64,000 nt of DNA from Streptomyces sp. TLI_171 (GTDB taxonomy: Bacteria > Actinomycetota > Actinomycetes > Streptomycetales > Streptomycetaceae): the NCBI RefSeq assembly GCF_003610255.1, contig NZ_RAPS01000001.1, positions 1,116,001 to 1,180,000 of the forward strand, in the 5' to 3' direction. The translations under genes and the position numbers were made by a program. The notes beneath the pieces are model-generated. The model was not told where the DNA came from. It did no database searches and saw nothing but the letters and a program-made list of their open reading frames with translations. Of this stretch, positions 33,930 through 42,794 are shown piece by piece. Position 1 is the first letter of the stretch. Every line of letters begins with the position of its first letter.

Positions 33930-35627
33930 TCATGCTCCGATCGCTGCGAGGACCTCCGCGGCGGCCCGGGCGCCCTCGACGGCCCCGCCGTTCATGTAGC
34001 CCTGGAAGTCGTACGAGGTGTGCTCGCCGGCGAAGTGCAGATTGCCCTGGGCGGTGCCCTCGTAGCCGGCGTAGCTGGTGAGGTAGCCGGTCGGCCAGTA
34101 CGAGTAGGCGCCGTACGAGTACGGGTTGAGGTGCCAGGCGGAGAGCGTGGCCCGGCCGTTCCAGGCGGCCTTGGTGCCGGGCCAGACGGTGTCGATCTGG
34201 CTGAGGTAGTTGTCGACCAGGTTGCGGGTGTACGAGGTGGAGGCGTTGGTGAACGCGCTCGGCGGGGTCAGGCCGCGGGCCGGGCTGCCGCCGCCGTACT
34301 GGACCAGGATGCCGTTGCTGCCGGCCTGGCCGCGGGTGACGTCCCAGGCCTGCTGGTACGGCAGGTCGGCGAAGCACTCGCCGTTCGAGACGCCGTCCCA
34401 CACGCCGCTGCCGGACCAGGAACTCCGGTTGGTGAACTGCATGTTGAGCTTGGTGCAGGCGCCCATCCGCATGTGGGCGAGGACGCCCTTCATCATCGGG
34501 TCGAGCCCGGCCCGCGACAGGTCGACGTGGTCCTGGAGGATCGGCAGCGGGACGGCCAGGACGGTGTGGTCGGCGACCACGGTCTGGGTGCCGCCGCCGT
34601 CCAGCGCGAAGGTGAGGGTCTGACTTCCGTCGGCGTTCCTCACCACCGCCCGCAGGGTGCGGCCGAGTTGGACGGTGCCGGCCGGCAGGGCGTCCGCCAT
34701 GGCGTGCGGGACCTGGTCGTTGCCGCCGGTGATGTGCCAGCGCTCGTCGGAGCCGCCCCAGATGGAGAAGTTCCCGGGGCTGGACTGCCAGGAGATCATC
34801 ACCAGCATCGCGTAGGCGGACTGCGCGGTGGTGTCGGCTCCGTACTCGACGGCGTAGGCGCAGTCGAGCAGCGCGCCGAGGTCGCTGGAGAACCCGCCCG
34901 GCACGCGGGAGTCGATCCAGTCGCGGATCGACATGGTGTCGAGGGCGACCGAGGCGGCGTTGTGGCTGTTCCAGGTGGGGGCGGAGCCGCCCGCCTGGAT
35001 GTCGTCCTTGACCGCCTGCCAGATCTGCTTGAAGTCGTTGTCGACCTGGGTCTTCGGGTAGTAGTGCCCGTTGAAGTGGTAGATCCCCTCGGCTCCGTTG
35101 GGGAGGTCGGCCGCGACGTCGGTCAGGCCGAGGCCGAAGCGCCGGCAGAGGTCCTTGATCGCGTGGTGGCCGGTGTCGACCAGCTCGCCGCCCCATTCGG
35201 AGACCTGGCCCTGGTTCCACAGGCCGGGACCGGCGGGGCTGCCGCCGGAGTACATCCGGCCGCCGATCCGGGTCGGGTTGGCCTCGTAGACGGTGGCGGC
35301 GACGCCCTTGTCGGCGAGGGTGAGGGCGGCGTTCAGGCCGGAGATGCCGGCGCCGATGATCGCGATCCGGGGAGCGCCGCCGATCGGCTTGGTGGCGGTG
35401 GCGGCGCGGGCCCGGGGAACTCGCCCGGCGACCCCGGCCACCGCGGTCAGGCCGATGCCGAGGGCGGCGGCCCGGCCGAGCAGGGCGCGCCGGGAGACGC
35501 CGTCCGGCTCGGCCCGGGCCTCGTCGCGCAGGCCCTGGTACTCGGCGACCGGCATCCGCAGGCGGTCGGCCACGGACTGGTCGGCCATCAGCTGCTTGAA
35601 CCGGCCGGCGTAGGGGGTGCGTGCCAT
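33930..35627 (-). CDS. Tat-exported flavin monoamine oxidase
   Basis: 565 residues starting at the ATG at 35627. A long N-region ends in a twin-arginine signal (SRRALLGRAAALGIG, about residues 45-59) and a cleavable region near ARA-AT. The FAD Rossmann motif IAIIGAGISGLNAA is at about 88-101, followed by the GG-motif IGGRMYSGG. The C-terminal FAD contact is FAGEHTSYDFQGYMNGGAVEG. It should oxidise primary or secondary amines at the cell surface, giving aldehyde, H2O2 and ammonia. It lies 32 bp after the APC permease on the same strand, suggesting a common amine-use operon. Confidence 0.9.
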   Translation of the reverse strand: MARTPYAGRFKQLMADQSVADRLRMPVAEYQGLRDEARAEPDGVSRRALLGRAAALGIGLTAVAGVAGRVPRARAATATKPIGGAPRIAIIGAGISGLNAALTLADKGVAATVYEANPTRIGGRMYSGGSPAGPGLWNQGQVSEWGGELVDTGHHAIKDLCRRFGLGLTDVAADLPNGAEGIYHFNGHYYPKTQVDNDFKQIWQAVKDDIQAGGSAPTWNSHNAASVALDTMSIRDWIDSRVPGGFSSDLGALLDCAYAVEYGADTTAQSAYAMLVMISWQSSPGNFSIWGGSDERWHITGGNDQVPHAMADALPAGTVQLGRTLRAVVRNADGSQTLTFALDGGGTQTVVADHTVLAVPLPILQDHVDLSRAGLDPMMKGVLAHMRMGACTKLNMQFTNRSSWSGSGVWDGVSNGECFADLPYQQAWDVTRGQAGSNGILVQYGGGSPARGLTPPSAFTNASTSYTRNLVDNYLSQIDTVWPGTKAAWNGRATLSAWHLNPYSYGAYSYWPTGYLTSYAGYEGTAQGNLHFAGEHTSYDFQGYMNGGAVEGARAAAEVLAAIGA

Positions 35628-35659
35628 GTGGGGGAAGCCTTTCTGTTCGGTGGCGGGGG

Positions 35660-37183
35660 TCAGGCCCGGGCGGGCACGGGTTCGTCGTCGGTGCGCTCCT
35701 GCGCGTTCTCGACCACCAGCCGGCCCATCAGCTCGTACTTCTGCGGGTGCCTGGCGCGCATGTAGAGGGCGAGGGCGAGGCCGCCGAGGAAGACCGCGGC
35801 GACGATCCACGGGATCAGCTTGAAGAAGAAGATCTTGGAGGCGGCGCCGGCGGCGGTGTCCAGGTTGACCACCAGCAGCACGATCGCGGCGAGCATGCCG
35901 AGCCCGCCGAGCAGCGGCGCGGTGAAGGTCCGGAACCAGTGCCGGGACTCGGGGTGGTGGCGGCGGAAGTAGGCGATCACCGAGAACGAGCAGAGGGTCT
36001 GCACCACCAGCAGGGCCAGCGTGCCGAGGATCGCGGTGAGTGTGTAGAGGCTGACGTACGGGTCCTGGCCGGCCGCCCAGAAGCCGCCGACCACGGCCAG
36101 CGCGATCCCGGTCTGGGTGAAGGAGGCGACGTACGGGGAGCCGTGCCGGGGGTGGGTGCGGCCGAGCGCCGGGTGCAGGAAGCCCTCGCGGCCGATCGCG
36201 TACAGGTAGCGGGAGGCGCACTGGTGGAAGGCCATGCCGCAGGCGAAGGCGCTGGTGACCATCAGCCACTGGAACGCGGTGACGGCCCAGCCGCCGAGGT
36301 ACTGCCGGGCGGGGGCGAGGAACAGGTCGAGCGGGCTGGACCCGCCGACGATCTCCAGCGCCTTGCCGGCGCCGTTGCCGGACAGCACCATCCAGGCGAC
36401 GAAGGTGTACAGCACGCCCAGCACCACGACGGCCAGCAGGGTGGCGCGCGGGATGATCCGCTTCGGGTTGCGGGACTCCTCGCCGTACATGGCGGTCGAC
36501 TCGAACCCGATCCAGGACCAGAAGCAGAAGAACAGGCCGACCCCGGCGTTCACCCCGGCGAACGCGCCCGTCGGGTTCAGCGAGGACAGGTGCAGGCCGT
36601 CCGGGCCGCCGCCGTGCACCAGCACCGAGCCGGCCAGCAGCCCCAGCATCAGCACCTCGCCGACCAGGAAGACGCCCAGCACCTTGGAGGCGACCTCCAG
36701 GTCGAAGTACGACAGCAGCGCGGTGACGGCCAGCATCAGCAGCGCGTACACCTGCCAGGGCAGGTCCAGGCCGAGCTGCGCGTCGACGGCCTGCTGCGCG
36801 AAGTAGGCGAAGATGCCGACGATCGACGCCTCGAACACCACGTACGCCAGCACCGCGAGCAGACCGGAGGCCATGCCGACGACCCGGCCCAGGCCGTGCG
36901 AGACGAACCCGTAGAACGCACCGGCGGTGGTGATGTGGCGGGCCATCGCCACGTAACCGACGGTGAAGACGATCAGCACCAGCATGACGAACAGGAACCC
37001 GGCCGGTGCGTGCACGCCGTTGCCGCCTCCGATGATCACCGGCAGGTTGCCGGTCATGGCGGTGATCGGCGCGGCGGTGGCGAGCGCCATGAAGATCACC
37101 CCGACCAGGCCGACGGAGCCGGCCTTCAGGCGTTGGACGGTGGGCGGTCCTTCGACCGCGGTGGGCTGTTCGACGGCGGACAC
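35660..37183 (-). CDS. APC-family amino acid/amine permease
   Basis: 507 residues from the GTG at 37183 (reading M-S-A-V-E-Q-P; GGGAG upstream). About 12 transmembrane helices. The first-helix motif FMALATAAPITAMTGNLP fits APC transporters (GxG-type unwound helix), and FCFWSWIGFESTAMYGEE lies at about helix 6. It probably imports an amino acid or polyamine substrate for the amine oxidase downstream. The longer upstream frame to 37255 is less likely. Confidence 0.9.
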   Translation of the reverse strand: MSAVEQPTAVEGPPTVQRLKAGSVGLVGVIFMALATAAPITAMTGNLPVIIGGGNGVHAPAGFLFVMLVLIVFTVGYVAMARHITTAGAFYGFVSHGLGRVVGMASGLLAVLAYVVFEASIVGIFAYFAQQAVDAQLGLDLPWQVYALLMLAVTALLSYFDLEVASKVLGVFLVGEVLMLGLLAGSVLVHGGGPDGLHLSSLNPTGAFAGVNAGVGLFFCFWSWIGFESTAMYGEESRNPKRIIPRATLLAVVVLGVLYTFVAWMVLSGNGAGKALEIVGGSSPLDLFLAPARQYLGGWAVTAFQWLMVTSAFACGMAFHQCASRYLYAIGREGFLHPALGRTHPRHGSPYVASFTQTGIALAVVGGFWAAGQDPYVSLYTLTAILGTLALLVVQTLCSFSVIAYFRRHHPESRHWFRTFTAPLLGGLGMLAAIVLLVVNLDTAAGAASKIFFFKLIPWIVAAVFLGGLALALYMRARHPQKYELMGRLVVENAQERTDDEPVPARA

Positions 37184-37303
37184 GGGCAGCTCCCTGGACG
37201 GGCGGACGGGCGGGTCGGGCCTCCGCCTCGGCGGAGTCGGCCCAGTGTGGGTCACGTCACAAGGCGCGCGGGGGATGCATGATGTAGTGGGGCCTGTTTC
37301 GTG

Positions 37304-37320
37304 ATTGACGCCCTGTCAAT
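37304..37320. promoter_or_regulatory. inverted repeat between permease and peroxidase genes
   Basis: ATTGAC-gccct-GTCAAT, 6-bp perfect arms around five bases, in the divergent 250-bp region. It could be an operator. TTGAC also resembles a -35 box on both strands. Confidence 0.35.
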
Positions 37321-37434
37321 TGCGCTCCGTAACATCCGCTCCGCGGGTGGGAGTAGGTTCGGGGGTGTTGGTGTTCCCTCCGGGGGTCCCGGGCGTCGGC
37401 GCGGGGCTGCCGTCACTGAGAAGGCAGGTTGGGC

Positions 37435-37926
37435 ATGGAGTCGCTGTTCGAACTTCCGATCCGCACGCTGGCGGGCGAGCCGTCCTCGCTCGCGGAGTAC
37501 CGCGGGAAGGCGCTGCTGCTGGTGAACGTGGCGTCGAAGTGCGGTCTGACCCCGCAGTACACGGGCCTGGAGAACCTGCAGAAGACGTACGGGGAGCGCG
37601 GGTTCACCGTGCTCGGCTTCCCGTGCAACCAGTTCATGGGCCAGGAGCCGGGCTCGGCCGAGGAGATCCAGGAGTTCTGCTCGACCACGTACGGGGTGTC
37701 CTTCCCGCTGTTCGAGAAGATCGACGTCAACGGGGACGAGCGGCACCCGCTGTACGCCCGGCTGACCGAGGTCGCGGACGCCACCGGTGAGGCCGGCGAC
37801 GTGCAGTGGAACTTCGAGAAGTTCCTGGTGTCGGCGGACGGCGAGGTGGTCGGCCGGTTCCGTCCGCGCACCGAGCCGGAGTCCGCGGAGCTGGTCGCCG
37901 CGATCGAGGCGCAGCTGCCCGCCTGA
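37435..37926 (+). CDS. glutathione peroxidase family protein (thiol peroxidase)
   Basis: A 163-residue thioredoxin-fold peroxidase starting at the ATG at 37435. The peroxidatic site is NVASKCGLTPQY (Cys36, not selenocysteine). LGFPCNQFMGQEPG supplies the Gln and the resolving Cys, and WNFEKFLV the Trp-Asn of the tetrad. Actinomycetes lack glutathione, so a thioredoxin- or mycothiol-linked reductant is likely. It is a single-gene unit. Confidence 0.93.
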   Translation: MESLFELPIRTLAGEPSSLAEYRGKALLLVNVASKCGLTPQYTGLENLQKTYGERGFTVLGFPCNQFMGQEPGSAEEIQEFCSTTYGVSFPLFEKIDVNGDERHPLYARLTEVADATGEAGDVQWNFEKFLVSADGEVVGRFRPRTEPESAELVAAIEAQLPA

Positions 37927-38043
37927 GCCGCAGCCCCACCGGGCCCCGGTGCCGCCGCCCCTGCGGGCCGCGACCGCCGGGGCCCGGCCGTGTCCCGGGG
38001 GTCGCGGCTCCCGGGAGCCCGGTCTTCGCCGCCGGAATTTGTA

Positions 38044-38054
38044 CAGGTAACCTG
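38044..38054. promoter_or_regulatory. palindrome upstream of isochorismatase-like gene
   Basis: CAGGT-a-ACCTG, perfect 5-bp arms, 61 bp before the GTG start. The flanking ttgtacag is AT-rich for this genome. Possible repressor site; no regulator gene is adjacent. Confidence 0.35.
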
Positions 38055-38115
38055 CGCAGTGGAACTGGACAGTCCGGCCGGCCGGGCTGCCGCCGCCCCC
38101 GACGAAAGGCCCGTC

Positions 38116-38697
38116 GTGTCCGTCACCGCGCTCGACCCGATCACCGCCCTGGTCGTCATCGACCTCCAGCAGGGCATCCTCGCCGCACCGTGCAGCCCGT
38201 ACCCGGCCCGCGAGGTGCTGGACCGCACGGTCTCGCTGGCGGAGGCGTTCCGCGCCGCCGAGCTGCCGGTGGTGCTGGTCCGGGTCTCCTTCGCGCCCGA
38301 CTTCGGCGACCTGCCGCCCGGCCGCACCGAGCAGCCGCGCGGCGGCGGCGCGGCCCGGCCGGAGGGCTGGGACCAGCTGTCCGAGGAGCTGCGCCGCCCG
38401 TCCGACCTGCTGGTGACCAAGCACAACTGGGGCGCCTTCCACGGCACCGACCTGGACGTGCAGCTGCGTCGCCGGGGCGTGACGCAGATCGTGCTGGCGG
38501 GCATCGCGACCAGCATCGGCGTGGAGTCGACGGCCCGCGCCGCGCACGAGCACGGCTACCACGTGACGCTGGCGGTGGACGCGATGTCCGACCTGGACGC
38601 GCAGGCGCACGCCAACAGCGTGCAGCGGATCTTCCCGCGGCTCGGCGAGACCGGCACCACTGCGGAGGTCCTGGACCTGCTCGCCAAGACCCGCTGA
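38116..38697 (+). CDS. isochorismatase-family cysteine hydrolase
   Basis: 193 residues from the GTG at 38116 (GAAAGG upstream). The isochorismatase fold is shown by ALVVIDLQQGIL (catalytic Asp), TKHNWGAFHGTDLD (Lys) and IVLAGIATSIGVESTARAA. The last motif normally carries the catalytic Cys (G-C/V-x-T-x-x-C-V-E). Here the position reads SIGVEST with Ser, so either it lacks the cysteine nucleophile or it belongs to a Ser-bearing branch. True isochorismatases also lack this Cys. Substrate unknown. Confidence 0.85.
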   Translation: MSVTALDPITALVVIDLQQGILAAPCSPYPAREVLDRTVSLAEAFRAAELPVVLVRVSFAPDFGDLPPGRTEQPRGGGAARPEGWDQLSEELRRPSDLLVTKHNWGAFHGTDLDVQLRRRGVTQIVLAGIATSIGVESTARAAHEHGYHVTLAVDAMSDLDAQAHANSVQRIFPRLGETGTTAEVLDLLAKTR

Positions 38698-38720
38698 GCC
38701 CGCGAGCCCGCCACGACGTG

Positions 38721-38749
38721 CCGAAACCCGCCCGGTGGGCGGGTTTCGG
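38721..38749. terminator. 13-bp hairpin terminator (bidirectional)
   Basis: A perfect 13-bp stem (38721-38733 with 38737-38749), loop ggt, with AT-containing ends (ccgaaa/tttcgg), between two convergent genes. Confidence 0.85.
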
Positions 38750-38773
38750 CGTGCTCGGTCCGGGTGCGGCGGG

Positions 38774-39031
38774 TCAGGCCTCGCCGGCGTGCCAGGCCGG
38801 CCACTCCCAGGGCCGGTCGTCCCAGTGCACCCGGACGGGGTCGCGCGGGTCCAGGTCGGGGAAGTGGTGCTTCAGCTCGGGCTCGAACTCCTCGGGCGCG
38901 AGCGGCTTCCACCCCGCCCCCTTGAAGTGGACCAGCCGGTAGCGGCTGTCGGTCCGGAACTCCGCGATCTCCACCAGTGGCTCCTCGGCAGCCCGATCGA
39001 CGGTGCTGCCGGCTGTGCTGTTGCTCGTCAT
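38774..39031 (-). CDS. small conserved-looking acidic protein
   Basis: 85 residues starting at the ATG at 39031. It is rich in Trp, Pro, Asp and Glu, with KGAGWKPLAPEEFEPELKHHF and HWDDRPWEWPAWH. No signal, membrane segment or known motif. Codon use and the terminator on its 3' side support a real gene. Function unknown; homologues of this kind are often seen as hypothetical proteins in Streptomyces. Confidence 0.7.
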   Translation of the reverse strand: MTSNSTAGSTVDRAAEEPLVEIAEFRTDSRYRLVHFKGAGWKPLAPEEFEPELKHHFPDLDPRDPVRVHWDDRPWEWPAWHAGEA

Positions 39032-39224
39032 GCCGCCAGCATCGGACGCCCGCCCCCGCCACGCACGCCCTGACCGCCGACCGGCCGCGTGTCGCGGTAC
39101 CGGGCCCGCTCACGCGTTCGACCCGGATCCGTCACGGCTGGGTCCCGGTCCGGCACGGGCCCTGGTGGTGACGGCGCGTTCCCGTACCGTTGAGGCAGTC
39201 GGAAGCTTGGGCCGGGAGGACCGC

Positions 39225-39635
39225 GTGAGCAGCAGGAAGAAGGCGTCGAGGGCGTCGACGCGGGTGCGTGGGGTGGACGGTCTGGCGGTGGGCCGGTCGG
39301 CGTGGGGGCTGTACCGGGAGACCAGGCGGCCGGGGGCGCCGGGTCTGCTCGCACGGGTGTGGGCGCTGCCGCGCCTGCTGCGGGACGCGCTGACGGGGCG
39401 TTACCCGGGGGTGGGGCCGGCCAAGCTGCTGGCGCTGGCGTTCGCGGTGGGGGTGTACCTGATCAGCCCGATCGACGCGGTGCCGGACTTCCTCCCGGTG
39501 CTCGGCTGGGGCGACGACACGGCGCTGGTGCTGTGGTTCCTGATGGGGTTGACCCGGGAGTCCGGCCGGTACGTGGAGTGGGCGGCGCAGCAGGCCGGGA
39601 AGGGCACGGCGGCGGAACTGCCCGCGGACATCTGA
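39225..39635 (+). CDS. YkvA/DUF1232-family membrane protein
   Basis: 136 residues from the GTG at 39225 (GGGAGGA upstream). After a basic N-terminus it has the DUF1232 core YLISPIDAVPDFLPVLGWGDD within a hydrophobic region. Members are small membrane-associated proteins of unknown role. Confidence 0.87.
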   Translation: MSSRKKASRASTRVRGVDGLAVGRSAWGLYRETRRPGAPGLLARVWALPRLLRDALTGRYPGVGPAKLLALAFAVGVYLISPIDAVPDFLPVLGWGDDTALVLWFLMGLTRESGRYVEWAAQQAGKGTAAELPADI

Positions 39636-39826
39636 TCCGCCGAGCGCCGGTCGCAATGATCGACCCCCGCCCTGCAAAAATCTGACATCGCAAAGAAATA
39701 TCCGCGCAGCTCCCTTGTGGGGACGCCGCGCGGACCCCTACTGTCGGCTCACCTTCTCCGTGTCGCGCCGCCCGTGAGCGTCCCGGGCCCACCCCCTTCG
39801 CCACGCCTTCAGAGAGCCGAGCCCCG

Positions 39827-41932
39827 ATGACTTCTGCCGTCGTGCCCCCGTCCCTCCCCGAGCCTCCGGCCGGCGGGACCCCCGTGCCGTCCCCGTCCGC
39901 CGCCCGTTCGGTGCTGTCCCGTTCGGCCCGGGCCGGGTCGGTGGTGGTCGCCTCCGTGCTGGGCCTCGGGGTGGCGCTCTGCTCCCCGGCGGCGCAGGCC
40001 GCGCCCGCGCCCGCCGCCAACCCGGCGGTGACCCGGGCCGGGATCGACCCGGCGCTGACCGCGGGCCGCGGCGCGCCGGTGGACTTCCGGGAGCAGGAGG
40101 CCGAGCGCGCCGCCACCTCCGGCAGCGTGATCGCCGCCGACCGCACCGCGTACACCCTGGCCGCGGAGGCCTCGGGGCGCAGCGCGGTGAAGCTGACGCC
40201 CGGTCAGTACGTGGAGTTCACCCTGCCCGAGGCGGCCAACGCGATCACCGTCCGCTACAGCCTCCCCGACGCGCCGAACGGCGGCGGCACCACCGCGCCG
40301 CTGGACGTCACCGTCAACGGCAGGAACCGGCAGTCGCTGCCGATGACCAGTCAGTTCTCCTGGCTGTACAACCAGTACCCGTTCACCAACGACCCCAACG
40401 CGGGCCTGCTGCACCCGGACTGGTGGATCACCGAGTGCGGCTGCGTGCCCGCCGCGACCACCCCCGCGCCGAGCATCTCCACGCCGTTCCGGCCGGGCCA
40501 CGTGTACGACGAGCAGCGGCTGATGCTGGGCCGCACCTACAAGGCCGGCGACAAGGTCCGGCTGACCCTGCCGGCCGGGTCGACGGCGCAGTGGGCGGCG
40601 ATCGACCTGCTGGACTCCCAGCTGGTCGCGGCCCCGCACGTGGAGCTGCGGGCGGTCAACGCGGTGGCGCTGGGCGCCGACCCGTCGGGGCGGCGCGACT
40701 CGGCGGACGCCATCGACCGGGCGATCGCGCTGGCGAAGGTGCTGCGCCTGCCGGTGTACCTGCCCCCGGGCGTGTTCCAGGTCAACCGGCACCTGGTGGT
40801 CGACAACGTGACGGTGGTCGGCGCGGGCAGCTGGTACACCGTGCTGAAGGGCGCCCAGCAGACGCTCGCCACCCCGGCCCCGGACGGCAGCGTGCACACG
40901 GGCGTCGGCCTCTACGGCAAGGACGCGGCGCAGGGCGGCAGCCACAACGTGCACCTGTCCGGGTTCGCGATCGAGGGCGACGTCCGCGAGCGGATCGACA
41001 CCGACCAGGTGAACGGCGTCGGCGGCGCGTTCAGCGACTCCTCGATCGAGCGCCTGTACATCCACCACACCAAGGTCGGCATCTGGCTGGACGGGCCGAT
41101 GAAGAACCTGACGATCGCCGACAACCAGATCGCCGACCAGATCGCCGACGGCATCAACTTCCACACCGGCGTGAGCGACTCGACGATCCGCGGCAACTTC
41201 GTCCGAAACACCGGCGACGACGCGATCGCGCTCTGGTCGGAGAAGACCGCGGACGCCCGGGTGGTCGTCGACCACAACACGGTGCAGTCGCCGACGCTGG
41301 CCAACGGCATCGCGGTGTACGGCGGCACCGACACCACCGTCTCGAACAACCTGGTCGCCGACCCGGTGCGGGAGGGGTCCGGCCTGCACGCGGGCTCCCG
41401 GTTCGGGGCGGAGCCGTTCACCGGGTTCCTGCACTTCACGGACAACACCACGGTGCGGGCCGGCACCTACGAGCTGAACTGGAACATCGGCCTGGGCGCG
41501 ATCTGGTTCGAGGTGCTGGACCGGGACATCGACGCCGACGTCCGGGTGACCGGCGACCACTACCTGGACTCCACCTACAACGCGATCATGGCGGTCGCCG
41601 AGTGGGGCGTGAAGGACCAGTACAAGCTGTCCAGGCTGGCCTTCAAGGACGTGAAGGTCGACGGCACCGGCACCTCGGTGCTCAGCGCCCGGGTGGCCGG
41701 CAGCGCGACCTTCGAGAACGTGCAGGCCCGCAACGTCGGCGCGGTCGGCATCAACAACTGCGGCACCTTCCACTTCACCCCGGCCGGCTCCGAGTTCTCG
41801 GTCACCGACCTGGGCGGCAACTCCGGCGGCGGCACCACCGGCGACTGGCTGGCCCCCTGGGAGCTGCCCAACACCATCACCTGCGACGACCGCCCGCCGG
41901 TGGTCCCGCCGCCGGCCCCGTCCGCCTGGTGA
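39827..41932 (+). CDS. secreted GH87-like beta-helix glucanase with N-terminal CBM
   Basis: 701 residues starting at the ATG at 39827. The signal/anchor hydrophobic stretch (about 34-59) ends AQAAPAP. A carbohydrate-binding CBM6/35-like sandwich (EQEAERAATSGSV, then SGRSAVKLTPGQYVEFTLP) spans about 80-260. A right-handed beta-helix follows. Within it, DGINFHTG and NTGDDAIALWS place three Asp with spacing +23 and +24, the same spacing I recall for the catalytic Asp triad of GH87 alpha-1,3-glucanases. It may attack fungal cell-wall alpha-glucan or mycodextran (nigeran). A GH28/GH55-type activity is the alternative. Confidence 0.75.
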   Translation: MTSAVVPPSLPEPPAGGTPVPSPSAARSVLSRSARAGSVVVASVLGLGVALCSPAAQAAPAPAANPAVTRAGIDPALTAGRGAPVDFREQEAERAATSGSVIAADRTAYTLAAEASGRSAVKLTPGQYVEFTLPEAANAITVRYSLPDAPNGGGTTAPLDVTVNGRNRQSLPMTSQFSWLYNQYPFTNDPNAGLLHPDWWITECGCVPAATTPAPSISTPFRPGHVYDEQRLMLGRTYKAGDKVRLTLPAGSTAQWAAIDLLDSQLVAAPHVELRAVNAVALGADPSGRRDSADAIDRAIALAKVLRLPVYLPPGVFQVNRHLVVDNVTVVGAGSWYTVLKGAQQTLATPAPDGSVHTGVGLYGKDAAQGGSHNVHLSGFAIEGDVRERIDTDQVNGVGGAFSDSSIERLYIHHTKVGIWLDGPMKNLTIADNQIADQIADGINFHTGVSDSTIRGNFVRNTGDDAIALWSEKTADARVVVDHNTVQSPTLANGIAVYGGTDTTVSNNLVADPVREGSGLHAGSRFGAEPFTGFLHFTDNTTVRAGTYELNWNIGLGAIWFEVLDRDIDADVRVTGDHYLDSTYNAIMAVAEWGVKDQYKLSRLAFKDVKVDGTGTSVLSARVAGSATFENVQARNVGAVGINNCGTFHFTPAGSEFSVTDLGGNSGGGTTGDWLAPWELPNTITCDDRPPVVPPPAPSAW

Positions 41933-41940
41933 CTCAGGTC

Positions 41941-42504
41941 TCAGGCCAGCGACTTGACCAGCTTCTCGAAGCGCAGGTCGGGGCGGAGCGGCTTGCCGAA
42001 GCGCTCGTCCCCGTAGGGGAAGGGCTCGAAGACGCCGGTACGGGCGAAGCCCCGCCGCTCGTACCAGGCGATCAGGTCGGCGCGCTGCTCGATGACCGTC
42101 ATCTCCATCTCGGTCGCGCCCCACTCGGCCCGGGCCCACTCCTCGGCCCGGGCCAGCACCCGCCGCCCCAGGCCGCCGCCCTGGGCGGCGGGTGACACCG
42201 AGAACATCCCGAAGTACGCGGCCGCGGACCGGCGCTCCAGGTGGCAGCAGGCCACCAGGGCGCCGACCCGCTCGGCGATCAGCACCACCGAGTCGGCCCG
42301 GCCGAGCAGTTCGGCCACGGCCGCCTCGTCGGTGCGCTGCCCCTCCAGCAGGTGCGCCTCGGTGGTCCAGCCCACCCGGCTCGCCTCGCCCCGGTACGCC
42401 GACTGCACCAGCGCGACCAGGGCCGGCACGTCCGCCGCGACGGCGGGCCGGAAGTGCAGCTCGGTGGTGGTCTGCTCGGCGGACGTCGGCTCGGCGGCGG
42501 TCAT
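41941..42504 (-). CDS. GNAT-family N-acetyltransferase
   Basis: 187 residues starting at the ATG at 42504. Acetyl-CoA motif A is FSVSPAAQGGGLGRRVLARAE (Q-x-x-G-x-G/A). The C-terminal YERRGFARTGVFEPFP is typical of GNAT. Substrate unknown. Its end is 8 bp from the convergent beta-helix gene. The next 290 bp upstream (42505-42794) hold no gene that I can support. Confidence 0.88.
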   Translation of the reverse strand: MTAAEPTSAEQTTTELHFRPAVAADVPALVALVQSAYRGEASRVGWTTEAHLLEGQRTDEAAVAELLGRADSVVLIAERVGALVACCHLERRSAAAYFGMFSVSPAAQGGGLGRRVLARAEEWARAEWGATEMEMTVIEQRADLIAWYERRGFARTGVFEPFPYGDERFGKPLRPDLRFEKLVKSLA

Positions 42505-42794
42505 CGGCGCTCTCCTCGGGGCAGGTCGCGGCAGGTGCGGGAACCGCCATCGTGCCACAGCGCCCGGCGCCGCCGGGCCGCGCCGAACACTCCCCCGACC
42601 AGCGCGGTCGGCCCCGGGCCGGGGGCCGGCCGCGCTCTCCCCGCCCCGCCGCCCGCACCGCCGGAACCGCCGAGCCGGTGGCCGCCGCCGGCCGAGTACC
42701 TGGTCCGCCGTCGACTCGACCCTGCCCACTGTCCGCGCCCCTCCGTGGCGCCGCCGTCCCCGCGACCCTGGCCGGCGGGACCGTCAGCGGCCGC

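Noticed and set aside
37540-37545. Selenocysteine glutathione peroxidase
   Set aside because: The active-site codon is TGC (Cys), not TGA.
42505-42794. Gene in the 290-bp gap before the metallophosphoesterase end
   Set aside because: Only Arg/Pro-rich frames without start context or motif were seen.
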